A DNA stretch of 53,404 nt from NCBI GenBank assembly GCA_023664955.1, contig JAMPEV010000001.1, positions 1,529,824 to 1,583,227 of the forward strand, in the 5' to 3' direction. The translations under genes were made by a program, and so were the position numbers. This document shows, piece by piece, positions 18,758-27,607 of this stretch. Each line of letters opens with the position of its first letter. Position 1 is the first letter of the stretch. This DNA is from Duncaniella sp. (GTDB lineage: Bacteria; Bacteroidota; Bacteroidia; Bacteroidales; Muribaculaceae). Below the pieces are notes generated by a model that saw only the letters and a program-made list of their open reading frames with translations, was not told the DNA's origin and made no database searches.

Positions 18758-18878
18758 GGTATAATTAACGGATTTTTAGGAAGTATAAATCTCAATAAAT
18801 CTTAAAAGGGCTTTGATTATAGATTTTGTTATGACGAATGTGGGTAAAATTGATTAATAATGATTCTGATTCAAAGTA

Positions 18879-19796
18879 TTATGAACCATCTTTCTTGCTA
18901 TATATAACGTCGATAGCTTGTGGAAGAAGGGGCTTGTGTGGATCAAGATAAATTACATTTGAATCCTTTGAAAGCCAAAGCAATTGTTTCTTGGCGTAGA
19001 CTCGTGTGTTTTTGGCTATGCGTGGAATGGCAGTGTCCCTATCCATAATTCCATCAAACATCGCGAATAATTCTTTGTATCCAACAGTGTTGAGGGAATT
19101 GCAATGTCGAAGGTGATAGACACTTTTAGCTTCCTCCTCCAGCCCGGCGGCAATCATTTTGTCGACGCGGCTGTTGATCCTATCGAAAATTTCCTCACGT
19201 GAATATCCTATGGCAAGTTTTATTACTTTAAATGGACGTTCTTTTTTCTTTCCGGTGCGAAGTAAAGAGCAAGGCACTCCGGCTTGCATGGTGATCTCAA
19301 TAGCGTGCATTAGCCGTCGGTGATTATTCTTGTCGGCCGTGGCGAGGTATTCCGGATCAATCCCTTGAAGCTTTTCGTGAAGAGCTTGCAGCCCTCCTAT
19401 GGCATATATGTCCATGACATGTTGGCGAATCTCATCGCTAATGGTTGGTAGTTCGTCAATTCCGTTGGTTATCGCATCGATATACATCATTGAACCGCCA
19501 CACATTACTACGTAATCATTTGTTTCCCAAAGTCGATTAAGAAGCGGGATGGCCTCCTCTTCGTATTTTGCTGCGCTATAATATTCGTCAAGATTTAAGG
19601 TGTTGACGAAGTGATGCTTGACTCTACTCAGTTCTTCAGGAGTGGGTGAGGCTGTGCCTATAGGTATGCCACGATAAATTTGCCGAGAGTCGGCTGATAC
19701 TATCTCAGTGTGCAGACTCTCGGCTATTTGTATGGCAAGTTCGGTCTTACCGCTTCCGGTGGGACCGGTAACTATGATCAGAGTTTTAGTCAGCAT
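18879..19796 (-). CDS. miaA: tRNA dimethylallyltransferase
   Basis: MiaA transfers a dimethylallyl group to A37 of tRNAs reading UNN codons. The 305-residue protein has the P-loop GPTGSGKT at 11-18, then the family segments IVSADSRQIYRGIPIGTA (catalytic Asp/Ser and DMAPP contact), VKHHFVNTLNLDEYYSA, CGGSMMYIDAITNGID and KNTRVYAKKQLLW. Length is typical. The start is 18 nt downstream of the pepT stop, so the two are likely one operon driven from upstream of pepT. Confidence 0.96.
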   Translation of the reverse strand: MLTKTLIIVTGPTGSGKTELAIQIAESLHTEIVSADSRQIYRGIPIGTASPTPEELSRVKHHFVNTLNLDEYYSAAKYEEEAIPLLNRLWETNDYVVMCGGSMMYIDAITNGIDELPTISDEIRQHVMDIYAIGGLQALHEKLQGIDPEYLATADKNNHRRLMHAIEITMQAGVPCSLLRTGKKKERPFKVIKLAIGYSREEIFDRINSRVDKMIAAGLEEEAKSVYHLRHCNSLNTVGYKELFAMFDGIMDRDTAIPRIAKNTRVYAKKQLLWLSKDSNVIYLDPHKPLLPQAIDVIYSKKDGS

Positions 19797-19814
19797 CGAT
19801 ACTAAGCAGCGATA

Positions 19815-21038
19815 TTATGCTTGTTCAGCTGTTAGTCGTGCAATTTCAACAATGACTTTAGTAGCCTTTTCCATAGAGGGAATAGGTACAAATTCGTATC
19901 TACCATGGAAATTAAGGCCACCGGCGAAAATATTGGGGCAAGGAAGTCCCTTGAACGATAGCTGGGCACCGTCAGTCCCGCCTCGAATTGGCTGCACTTT
20001 GGGTGTGACATCAACATTCTTCATGGCTTGAATCGCAACTTCAACGATGTGCATTACCGGCTCAATTTTCTCACGCATATTATAGTATTGGTCCTTGATG
20101 TCGATAGAAGCGCATCCGGGGAATTCGTTGTTGATTTTGCGGGTGAGGTGCTCAAGTTCCTTCTTGCGACGTTCGAAGCGGTCTCGGTCATGGTCGCGGA
20201 TAATATATGTCAGAATTGTTTCTTCAACTGTACCTTCGATATTCACGAGGTGGTAGAATCCTTCATAGTCCTGGGTGTGTTCAGGAGTTTCCCAGCGTGG
20301 AAGCATTATGACAAATTGGTTGGCGACACGGATTGAGTTAAGCATCTTATGCTTAGCGTATCCGGGATGGACATTGCGGCCTTTGAAGGTGACTTTGGCA
20401 ACTGCAGCGTTGAAGTTTTCATACTCGAGCTCGCCTACATCGCCACCATCCATGGTGTAAGCCCAATCGGCGCCGAAGTGTTCAACGTCAAACTTATGAG
20501 CACCCTGTCCAATTTCCTCATCGGGATTGAAAGCTATGCGGATGTCCCCGTGCTTGATTTCGGGATGATGCATTAGATAATCTATTGCCGTGATGATTTC
20601 GGCTATACCGGCTTTGTCATCAGCGCCAAGAAGAGTATTACCATCAGTGACAATTAAATCTTCGCCTACGAATTCGAGCAATTCAGGGAACTGAGATGGG
20701 GAGAGGATTATTCCTTTATCTTTGTTGAGGATGATATCCTGCCCATCATATTTTTCTACTATTCTGGGTGAAACGTGTTTACCACTCATGTCAGGCGATG
20801 TGTCCAAGTGAGCGATGAATCCGATAGTGGGTACATTCATGTCGACATTCCCTGGGAGTGTGGCCATTAGGTAGCCATTCTCGTCAAGAGAGATGTTTTG
20901 GAGACCCATTGTTCGCAGCTCTTTTTCCAGATGCTGTGCAAATATCATCTGCCCGGGTGTGGAGGGTGTCATGTTTGTAAGTTCATCACTCTGAGTGTCG
21001 AACTTCACATACTGTAAAAATCTGTCTACTACAGTCAT
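19815..21038 (-). CDS. pepT: Peptidase T (tripeptide aminopeptidase)
   Basis: A 407-residue M20-family metallopeptidase that removes the N-terminal residue from tripeptides. Zinc-site motifs are in order: [14 protein letters not shown] (His/Asp), [13 protein letters not shown] (bridging Asp), [11 protein letters not shown] (catalytic Glu pair), [11 protein letters not shown] and [18 protein letters not shown] near the C-terminus with NFHGRYEF supplying a late ligand. Length is normal for PepT. It starts the pepT-miaA unit; a TAACTTTG box lies 45 nt upstream. Confidence 0.96.
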   Translation of the reverse strand: MTVVDRFLQYVKFDTQSDELTNMTPSTPGQMIFAQHLEKELRTMGLQNISLDENGYLMATLPGNVDMNVPTIGFIAHLDTSPDMSGKHVSPRIVEKYDGQDIILNKDKGIILSPSQFPELLEFVGEDLIVTDGNTLLGADDKAGIAEIITAIDYLMHHPEIKHGDIRIAFNPDEEIGQGAHKFDVEHFGADWAYTMDGGDVGELEYENFNAAVAKVTFKGRNVHPGYAKHKMLNSIRVANQFVIMLPRWETPEHTQDYEGFYHLVNIEGTVEETILTYIIRDHDRDRFERRKKELEHLTRKINNEFPGCASIDIKDQYYNMREKIEPVMHIVEVAIQAMKNVDVTPKVQPIRGGTDGAQLSFKGLPCPNIFAGGLNFHGRYEFVPIPSMEKATKVIVEIARLTAEQA

Positions 21039-21082
21039 GCTTTTATTGATAGTTGAGGTTAAATCAATTGTTTAAGGTTTTG

Positions 21083-21090
21083 CAAAGTTA
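21083..21090 (-). promoter_or_regulatory. Candidate -7 box for pepT-miaA
   Basis: CAAAGTTA on the plus strand reads TAACTTTG on the minus strand, 45 nt before the pepT ATG. A second similar box (CAAAATTA, 21093-21100) lies just upstream. No clear -33 element. Confidence 0.45.
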
Positions 21091-21141
21091 AACAAAATTA
21101 GTGAGTTTTATAGATTTTGAGAAATTATTTTTTGTGATATA

Positions 21142-21177
21142 TCAATGACTGGAATGGAATCAATGACCGGAATGGGA
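21142..21177 (-). repeat. 18-bp imperfect tandem duplication at the anSME stop codon
   Basis: Two adjacent 18-nt units (21142-21159 and 21160-21177) differ at two positions. The unit contains the stop codon, so a second in-frame copy of the last codons and stop follows the real one. It is probably replication slippage and has little effect on the protein. Confidence 0.7.
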
Positions 21178-22395
21178 TTTAAGAATGTTCATTATATTGG
21201 AAGGAGGACGACCATTCAAGTATTCTTCTTTCATTATTTCCATGTAGGGGGCAACGTGTTGAAAAAATTTAAAGTATCCATCGCAGAGGTAGTTTAGCCT
21301 ATGGCCTTCTGTTTCTGTTTGAATAATACGGTTTTTGGGACATTCACCATTGCATGCGAATAGATATTTACATTCAAGGCATTTATGTGGGAGTGTGGTG
21401 CGTTTCTTGTTGCCAAATTCGATTTGGCGGCTTAGTAGTTTGGTATATTCAATGTCAGTTACATTGCCTATCAAGTAATCGGGGTAGACAAAGTGGTCAC
21501 ACATATAAATGTTACCATTGTGTTCGATTACGGGTGAAGTACCGCATTTCGGCGCAAGTGTGCATACCGCAGGCGTAACTCCAACCCAGTTGGCAAGCGT
21601 TGCGTCAAATATCTGTACAAACATTTCTCCCACATCGTGACGCACCCATTCATCAAATATTTCACAAAGAAAATTCCCCCATCTTTCGGGTTCAACTGAG
21701 AAAGGGGCGAGGGATCCCTCTACAATGTCAGGAGATGCGAATTCTTGACCATGGAATCTTTCAACAATAGGGGCAAACTGCAAGAACCGACATCCGAGTT
21801 TATCACGAAAGAAGCGGTAGAATTCCATGGGGTGATGTGAATTGTAGTCGTTGACCACTGCCATGGCATTCCATTCTACGTCATGCTTGTTGAGTAGTTG
21901 GATACCCTTCAACACCTTTAGAAAGGTAGGATGGGCAAATTTGTCACGGCGATATTCGTCGTGGAATCTACCGGGCCCGTCAATGGAGACACCAACGAGA
22001 AAATTGTTGTCGTGAAAGAAACGGCACCAGTCATCTGTGAGGAGCAGGCCATTGGTTTGGATGCAGTTATCAATCTTGTGACCCTCGGCATATTTTGCCT
22101 GTAGCTCCAGAGCGTGTTCGTAAAAAGAGCGTTTACGAAGCAGTGTTTCACCACCGTGCCAAATGAAAAGGATGTTTTCCTGTGGTTGAGAAGCGATGTA
22201 TTTTCTAATGAATGTTTCGAGCACCTCCTCGCTCATATACTGAGATAAGTTTCCCGGTGCTACAACATTGTTTTTATCGAGATAATAGCAATACTCGCAG
22301 GAGAGATTGCACATCGCTCCTGCGGGTTTTGCCATGAAATGTAATGGGGATATAAACGGCGATTCAATGAAGCCGGTGTTCAATTCATCGTTCAC
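21160..22395 (-). CDS. Anaerobic sulfatase-maturating enzyme (radical SAM)
   Basis: This enzyme converts the active-site Ser or Cys of sulfatases to formylglycine without oxygen. It has the radical SAM motif CNLSCEYCYYLDK just after the family start MAKPAGAM, and SPASM-type cysteine clusters near the middle (CTLAPKCG, YMCDHFVYPDY) and end (CLECKYLFACNGECP) for auxiliary 4Fe-4S clusters. The start is uncertain: an ATG at 22434 overlaps the sulfatase by 50 nt, while the GTG at 22395 overlaps by 11 nt and leaves the usual length of N-terminus, so I prefer it (about 411 residues). It directly follows the sulfatase it presumably matures; its stop codon sits in an 18-bp tandem duplication. Confidence 0.93.
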   Translation of the reverse strand: MNDELNTGFIESPFISPLHFMAKPAGAMCNLSCEYCYYLDKNNVVAPGNLSQYMSEEVLETFIRKYIASQPQENILFIWHGGETLLRKRSFYEHALELQAKYAEGHKIDNCIQTNGLLLTDDWCRFFHDNNFLVGVSIDGPGRFHDEYRRDKFAHPTFLKVLKGIQLLNKHDVEWNAMAVVNDYNSHHPMEFYRFFRDKLGCRFLQFAPIVERFHGQEFASPDIVEGSLAPFSVEPERWGNFLCEIFDEWVRHDVGEMFVQIFDATLANWVGVTPAVCTLAPKCGTSPVIEHNGNIYMCDHFVYPDYLIGNVTDIEYTKLLSRQIEFGNKKRTTLPHKCLECKYLFACNGECPKNRIIQTETEGHRLNYLCDGYFKFFQHVAPYMEIMKEEYLNGRPPSNIMNILKSHSGH

Positions 22396-23833
22396 CTCTG
22401 TTAAAGTTGAAAAGATCTGAGTGAGTACGTACACTGTCCATTAGGAAATCCATGCGAGCTACAAGTTCGGTATTTTGGTCGGCTACGTTATTGTCCTCAT
22501 GGGTATCAGTGGCAAGGTTGTAAAGTTCGGTGATACGCTTGGTGCTGTCAGAAACATTCAGACGTACAGCCTTCCAGTCACCCATTCTCAGAGCTTGCTT
22601 ACCACCACCTTCGTGGAATTCCCAATAGAGATAGTCATGTTCTTTTTGTCCGTCCTTGCCTAAAAGGGTTGGCAGGAATGATATGCCGTCAGTGTTGGAT
22701 TTAAGCTCAGTACCGGTGAGTTCCGCGAATGTAGGCATCATGTCCCAAAATGCTAAAATATGGTCATTTGTTGAACCCTCTTTGATTTTGCCAGGGTAAC
22801 GGATAATCATGGGCATACGGATGCCGCCTTCATAAAGGTCGCGCTTTATGCCGCGGTATGGACCGTAACTGTCGAAGTAGTCGGGGTTAGCGCCGCCTTC
22901 GCGGTGAGGTCCGTTGTCGGAGGTGAAGATTACGATTGTATTATCGTCGATGCCTAATTCAGCAAGCAGGTTCATTACGTCGCCTACGTATGAGTCAAGG
23001 CGTGTCACCATTGAGGCAAATGACGCGAGAGGTCGATCGGTGGCACCATAGGCACCTCTACGGTTTGGATTCTCTTCAGCCCAGGCCTGGTCATCGGCTG
23101 CTGGGATTACATTGCAATAATAATCATATACAGAATCATGAGGGAGCACTAACTCGGCATGGGGAAGAGTGTAGGAGAGGAAGGTGAAGAATGGTTTATC
23201 AGCATTGGCACGAATAAAATCGAGGGCTTGCTGATGAATCATGTCGGCGGAATATTTTGATTCAGCTTGCTCATAATTCTCCGGGAGTTCAACTCGATTT
23301 AGACCGTCCCATAGGTGGTCGGGGTAATAATCGTGGGCGAGCGTCTGGCAGTTGTAGCCGAAGAAACGGTCAAAGCCCATTTTGGTTGGGTCAGATTCAG
23401 ACCCGGGATAGCCAAGGCCCCATTTGCCGAAGCATCCGGTGGCATATCCGGCATCTTTGAAAAGACGGGCCATAGTGTAGGTGCTGTCAGGCATGGCAAC
23501 TTGTCCTTCGGGATCATGACGCATATTTCCACGGATGTGAGTGTGGCCTGTGTGCTGTCCGGTCATAAGAGAAGCTCTTGAGGGGGCGGAAACGGCAGTA
23601 CCTGCGTACGACTGAGTGAATTTCATTCCCTCGCGTTCCATTCTGTCGAGGTTGGGGGTCTTAATCAGTTTTTGACCGTAAGGGGAAGTGTCGCCGATTC
23701 CAAGATCGTCGGCGAGGATGAAGATTACATTAGGAGAAGCCGGCTTGGATTCAGCGGCTTTATCTTTTGCGCAACCGGCGAGCATAAGCCCCGTGAGGCT
23801 GCCGGCGGCAAGAATTAAAGATTGACCTTTCAT
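22385..23833 (-). CDS. Lipoprotein sulfatase, Ser-type
   Basis: A 482-residue alkaline-phosphatase-fold sulfatase exported as a lipoprotein: the lipobox is LAGC with Cys21. Metal ligands are the Asp pair in ILADDLG (42-43) and FTSDNGPHREGG later. The nucleophile is Ser82 in SAPSR (82-86), so formylglycine must be made from serine by an anSME, which is the next gene. It removes sulfate esters from a glycan in the periplasm or at the cell surface; the substrate cannot be read from sequence. Its ATG overlaps the stop of the ancestral GH28 frame by four bases (ATGA), which indicates a tightly coupled GH28-sulfatase-anSME operon. Confidence 0.94.
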   Translation of the reverse strand: MKGQSLILAAGSLTGLMLAGCAKDKAAESKPASPNVIFILADDLGIGDTSPYGQKLIKTPNLDRMEREGMKFTQSYAGTAVSAPSRASLMTGQHTGHTHIRGNMRHDPEGQVAMPDSTYTMARLFKDAGYATGCFGKWGLGYPGSESDPTKMGFDRFFGYNCQTLAHDYYPDHLWDGLNRVELPENYEQAESKYSADMIHQQALDFIRANADKPFFTFLSYTLPHAELVLPHDSVYDYYCNVIPAADDQAWAEENPNRRGAYGATDRPLASFASMVTRLDSYVGDVMNLLAELGIDDNTIVIFTSDNGPHREGGANPDYFDSYGPYRGIKRDLYEGGIRMPMIIRYPGKIKEGSTNDHILAFWDMMPTFAELTGTELKSNTDGISFLPTLLGKDGQKEHDYLYWEFHEGGGKQALRMGDWKAVRLNVSDSTKRITELYNLATDTHEDNNVADQNTELVARMDFLMDSVRTHSDLFNFNRGER

Positions 23834-24063
23834 GGTAAGATATTTATATTATTTGAATGATTTGACGTTAAAGGATTGTCTTCCATATTAATGAATTTGA
23901 CATTTTTCAGTGTCACGTCAGTCGCATGATTAATCACACTCTTGTTACGGGCATTGAAAGTGGAATTGGCGATTGTGATTTGCTTTACATTCATTTCGGG
24001 AAGCCCTTTTACTACAATCGCCCTGTCGGCGTCAGTGCAGGTTATATTACTTATGTTTATCCC
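23830..24063 (-). pseudogene. Displaced C-terminal part of the upstream GH28 gene (after a frameshift)
   Basis: Reading the minus strand in the -1 frame relative to the GH28 ORF gives 77 codons without a stop (GINISNITCTDADRAIVV ... TLKNVKFINMEDNP), ending in a TGA that overlaps the sulfatase ATG. It aligns with the C-terminal strands of the plus-strand GH28 paralogue (IFINNVTSFDSGMALKF, LPEM versus IPEM, later repeats). One missing base near 24066, where GAAATT would have become GAATT, explains the break. The frame has no start of its own. Confidence 0.85.
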
Positions 24064-25274
24064 TTTAATTCAGGCGTATCCGGTGATAGAGGAGCGGCGG
24101 GAGCGTCGGCGGCATCACCGACTTTCTCCTGGTAATAGCAATCGAAAAGCACTGCTTCACCTGCGATATCACACATCACCACATCGTCAATCCATATATC
24201 GGTAATCATACCGCCACGGTCGCGCCCGCTTTTTAGTCGAAGTCCGGTGTCAGTGTCTATGAAGCGACATTTATTTACATATATGTTTTTCATGCCGCCG
24301 CTTGTGTCACTGCCGATAACAAAGCCTCCATGTCCATGGAACACAGTACAGTTTTGAATAACTATTTCCGAACAAGGTCCGCGGTCACGTCCCACTTCGC
24401 CGATTCCGCTTTTGAGGCATATTGCATCGTCGCCTGCATCTACAGAGCAGTTAGTGAGCAAAGCGTTATTGCAAGAGCTAAGGTCGATTCCATCGCCATT
24501 TTGAGCATTCCACGGACAACGGACAGTGATTCCGTCGATAATGAAATCGTGACTCAAAATCATATTGACATGGAAGCTTGGCGAATTTTGGATGACAACG
24601 CCTTGAATCAAGAAATTGCTACATTCAATAAAACGTAACAGTCTCGGTCGTTTCTTGGCTATTTTCCCATTCTCGTTGCCCAATGTGGGATACCAGACAG
24701 TGGAACCGTCCTCTTTGGTTTCGGTAAGATTGAGATATGACATCGATTTCCATTCCGCATCGCTTACTTTAAAACGCTTGACTGGTCGCCAGGCTTCGCC
24801 ATTACCGTCAATTATACCAGAACCGGTGATTGAGAAATTTTTAATACCGGAGGCGTTGAACGGAGCAGTGCAGAGGTCTCCGGAAGTGCCCTTATCGGCC
24901 GGAGTTACAGGGTAGAGGCTCTTGTCGTGGCTGAAAAGGATTATGCAGTTGTGAGATAGGTGAATATCTATGTTACTACGTAATCTGACAGGGCCGGTTA
25001 GCCATATTCCGTCAGTAACATCGAGGTGTCCGCCACCTGCTTTCTCCAAATAGTCAAGGGCTCGAATGAACGCATCGGTGTTGAGGGTACTTCCATCGGG
25101 GTTGCCACCAAAATCGAGGAGTGAAACCCTCGTTTCTGGTATGACGGGTAGAGCCGGTTGAGTCGCTTTAAAAGGTAGACTCTCGTACAAACTGTTATAT
25201 TGCGCCTTGATAGAGTGGCAGCAAATGTAGGAGAATATAATTGTGAGAATTAATTTTGAAAAATTAATTTTCAT
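24057..25274 (-). CDS. Glycoside hydrolase family 28 protein (polygalacturonase-like), truncated by a frameshift
   Basis: A 405-residue right-handed beta-helix enzyme with a signal peptide (SKLILTIIFSYICCHSIKAQ). The four GH28 catalytic motifs are present: NGDGIDLSS, DAGDDAICLKSG, FHGHGGFVIGSD and GLRLKSGRG. GH28 enzymes hydrolyse galacturonan-type pectin by inversion, using three Asp residues that are all seen here. The ORF stops soon after DAADAPAAPLSPDTPELKG, while its divergent paralogue continues for more than 80 further residues; the missing part is found in the -1 frame (23830-24063). With one base restored the gene would encode 481 residues. The catalytic core is intact, so the truncated product might fold poorly rather than be chemically dead. 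A sequencing error is possible. Confidence 0.88.
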   Translation of the reverse strand: MKINFSKLILTIIFSYICCHSIKAQYNSLYESLPFKATQPALPVIPETRVSLLDFGGNPDGSTLNTDAFIRALDYLEKAGGGHLDVTDGIWLTGPVRLRSNIDIHLSHNCIILFSHDKSLYPVTPADKGTSGDLCTAPFNASGIKNFSITGSGIIDGNGEAWRPVKRFKVSDAEWKSMSYLNLTETKEDGSTVWYPTLGNENGKIAKKRPRLLRFIECSNFLIQGVVIQNSPSFHVNMILSHDFIIDGITVRCPWNAQNGDGIDLSSCNNALLTNCSVDAGDDAICLKSGIGEVGRDRGPCSEIVIQNCTVFHGHGGFVIGSDTSGGMKNIYVNKCRFIDTDTGLRLKSGRDRGGMITDIWIDDVVMCDIAGEAVLFDCYYQEKVGDAADAPAAPLSPDTPELKG

Positions 25275-25318
25275 GGTAAAGAATTTAAATAGTTACTAAA
25301 CAGTTGTGAAAAATAGTA

Positions 25319-25367
25319 CAAATATACGATATAAATTTTTAAACTATGGTAAAAATTATTAATTTTG
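25319..25367. promoter_or_regulatory. Divergent -7 boxes between the two GH28 genes
   Basis: CAAATATA at 25319-25326 reads TATATTTG on the minus strand, and TAATTTTG at 25360-25367 lies on the plus strand; both fit TAnnTTTG and lie about 45 nt before their start codons. -33 elements are poor, which is common at promoters that need an activator. Both genes also share a TTTACCATG context at the start codon. Confidence 0.45.
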
Positions 25368-25411
25368 TGTCAAATATACCAATTATTTATCCATATTAAT
25401 TATTTTTTACC

Positions 25412-26959
25412 ATGAGAATCAAATCTTTATTGGCCGGAGCACTCCTTTTTTCAAGCGTTGCCGGTTACGGTGGTGAAAATGAATACGCTCATTTATATGA
25501 GGGATTGCCATTTGAAATGCCATTGATTGAACGTCCGTCATTTCCGGATAACACCGTTAGTGTATCAGACTTTGGAGGTGTAGGAGACGGCGTGACATTG
25601 AATACAAAAGCGTTTGCTGATGCGTTTGAAAGCCTTTCTCAAAAAGGTGGTGGAGTCTTGAATGTTCCTGACGGCATTTGGCTGACCGGTCCGATTGTGC
25701 TTGAATCAAACATTAATCTTCATCTCGAAGAGGGTGCGGTGATAGTGTTTGCGGCAGACGAAACCTTGTATGAAACAGTATACGTGGTTTATGAAGGCTT
25801 TGAGGCGTGGCGCACCCAGTCGCCTATTTCAGGTGTAAACTTGAAGAATGTCGCTATAACCGGCAAAGGTATTATCGACGGCAATGGAGGGATGTGGCGA
25901 CCGGTAAAAAAAGATAAGATGAATAATACAGAATGGAGTAATCTTCTGGCAAAGGGTGGAGTTGTGATAAACAATGTTTGGTATCCATCTCAGAGCTTTA
26001 TCGACGGTGGCGAAATCGCAAAGGGTGATCGCCGTGCGATGATGTCGAAGGAGGATGCTCAGAAAATCAAGAGATTCCTTCGTCCGGTGATGGTGCAACT
26101 AGTTGGATGTAAGAATGTGCTTCTCGAAGGTGTTACTTTCCAGAATTCACCTGCCTGGAATGTTCATCCGCTTCTTTGTGAGAATCTGATTGTTGATGGG
26201 GTGTATATTAAGAATCCTGATTATGCACAGAATGGTGATGGATTGGATGTAGAATCATGCAAGAATGTGATTGTTTATCGCTCGTTGTTGGATGTCGGTG
26301 ATGATGCTATCTGCATCAAGTCGGGTAAGGACGAGGCCGGTAGAAAGCGCGGTGTGCCGACTGAAAATGTGATTGTGAAAGATTGCCGAGTGTTTCACGG
26401 ACATGGAGGTTTCGTGGTAGGAAGTGAGATGTCGGGAGGCGTAAATAATGTCAGTGTGCGAGATTGCCAGTTCCTTGGCACGGATGTGGGTCTAAGATTT
26501 AAGAGCACCCGCGGTCGAGGCGGTGTGGTTAAGAATATCTTCATCGACAATGTAAATATGCTTAATATCACCAACGAGGCATTGCTCTTCGATCTATACT
26601 ACTTTGCTAAGAATCCTCCCAAGGAAATTCCGGCTGTTGACGAGACAACACCACGATTCTGCGATATTTTCATTAATAATGTGACCTCGTTCGATTCAGG
26701 TATGGCGTTGAAATTCAATGGTATTCCGGAGATGCCTATTGATAATATACGTGTTTCAAATTCTGTATTCACTGCAAAGACAGGCGGATTGCTTTCTGAG
26801 TCAAAGGATATAAAATTTGAGGATGTAACTATCCGTCCGATGGATGGACCAGCGATGACAATTAATAATGTTAGTGATGCAGTGCTGGTTAATTGCAAGC
26901 TTGAATCAAGTGAGCCGGTTAAGTATACCGGAAACAATAAGAATGTAAAAATCGACTAA
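25412..26959 (+). CDS. Glycoside hydrolase family 28 protein (polygalacturonase-like)
   Basis: A 515-residue exported beta-helix enzyme with an N-terminal signal peptide (RIKSLLAGALLFSSVAGYGG). GH28 motifs occur in order: NGDGLDVESC, DVGDDAICIKSG, FHGHGGFVVGSE and GLRFKSTRG, so the three catalytic Asp residues and the His and Lys are kept. The pectate-lyase-3-like N-terminal segment VSVSDFGGVGDGVTLNTKAF is typical. It is a full-length paralogue of the minus-strand GH28 next to it, with extra insertions (for example the segment around DKMNNTEWSNLL). It probably cleaves a galacturonan or related uronate-containing glycan in the periplasm. A strong terminator follows at once. Confidence 0.93.
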   Translation: MRIKSLLAGALLFSSVAGYGGENEYAHLYEGLPFEMPLIERPSFPDNTVSVSDFGGVGDGVTLNTKAFADAFESLSQKGGGVLNVPDGIWLTGPIVLESNINLHLEEGAVIVFAADETLYETVYVVYEGFEAWRTQSPISGVNLKNVAITGKGIIDGNGGMWRPVKKDKMNNTEWSNLLAKGGVVINNVWYPSQSFIDGGEIAKGDRRAMMSKEDAQKIKRFLRPVMVQLVGCKNVLLEGVTFQNSPAWNVHPLLCENLIVDGVYIKNPDYAQNGDGLDVESCKNVIVYRSLLDVGDDAICIKSGKDEAGRKRGVPTENVIVKDCRVFHGHGGFVVGSEMSGGVNNVSVRDCQFLGTDVGLRFKSTRGRGGVVKNIFIDNVNMLNITNEALLFDLYYFAKNPPKEIPAVDETTPRFCDIFINNVTSFDSGMALKFNGIPEMPIDNIRVSNSVFTAKTGGLLSESKDIKFEDVTIRPMDGPAMTINNVSDAVLVNCKLESSEPVKYTGNNKNVKID

Positions 26960-26981
26960 TGAATTGATAATCGTTAAACTG

Positions 26982-27036
26982 AATATATTGAGCCGTTTTG
27001 GTTTTTTATTTTCCGAAACGGCTCAATATATTTTGT
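26982..27036. terminator. Terminator after the plus-strand GH28
   Basis: A perfect 17-bp stem (26982-26998 with 27016-27032) with a 17-nt loop is followed by TTTTG on the plus strand. The AT-rich outer stem means it could also work for the minus-strand direction. Confidence 0.8.
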
Positions 27037-27124
27037 CTAATTCGGCATGCTGTGCAAATCGATTATGATATCTCTACATCGCCCCTCAGGGACGGATGGA
27101 GGGAGAAGATATCACATCACCAAC

Positions 27125-27403
27125 TTAGAAGTCAAATCTTTCGATAGTCATAGTGGCTAATTCTTGAAGTTTGGGGACGATGGTTTTGAAATGGACGGAA
27201 TTAGAATGGGCTTCCAGATCCTTGGCGTTTTCCCATGTTTCATAAATTAGCATGTGGTTGTCTACTGTAGTGGAGTCGTATAGGTCGTAGTCTATGCATC
27301 CCTTATCATGTTGTGATTTTTCTACGAGTTCGGTTGCTAAGAATTTTACTGCGTCTTTTCGCTGTGTGTCCTCGAGAAATAGGGTAACGTTTATTCTTAT
27401 CAT
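27125..27403 (-). CDS. Antibiotic biosynthesis monooxygenase (ABM) domain protein
   Basis: A 92-residue small ferredoxin-like-fold protein starting MIRINVTLFLEDTQR. The pattern KGCIDYDLYDS, followed by MLIYETWENAKDLEAHSNSVHFK, is the hallmark of the ABM/quinol-monooxygenase family (compare YgiN). The upstream extension to 27517 has no such similarity and I exclude it. Members often act as cofactor-free quinol or anthrone monooxygenases, but many are uncharacterised; in an anaerobe the role is unknown. It stands alone between the GH28 terminator and the unrecognised gene. Confidence 0.85.
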   Translation of the reverse strand: MIRINVTLFLEDTQRKDAVKFLATELVEKSQHDKGCIDYDLYDSTTVDNHMLIYETWENAKDLEAHSNSVHFKTIVPKLQELATMTIERFDF

Positions 27404-27607
27404 AGTTTGTGAAATTAGTTTCTTATTTATAAACGAGATTAATACTTTAATTGTTCGATAGGGTGTAAATAATCGAGGGGGGCTTGACGAGTAAAAATCA
27501 GCTTTTAATTGTGACAAAATGTCAATGTACGCTTGCCGTGCGAGTGATAGTGTGAGTCATTATTTTGTTGTTCAGACTATTTTTTAGGTGCGGAGCACGG
27601 CGTACCG

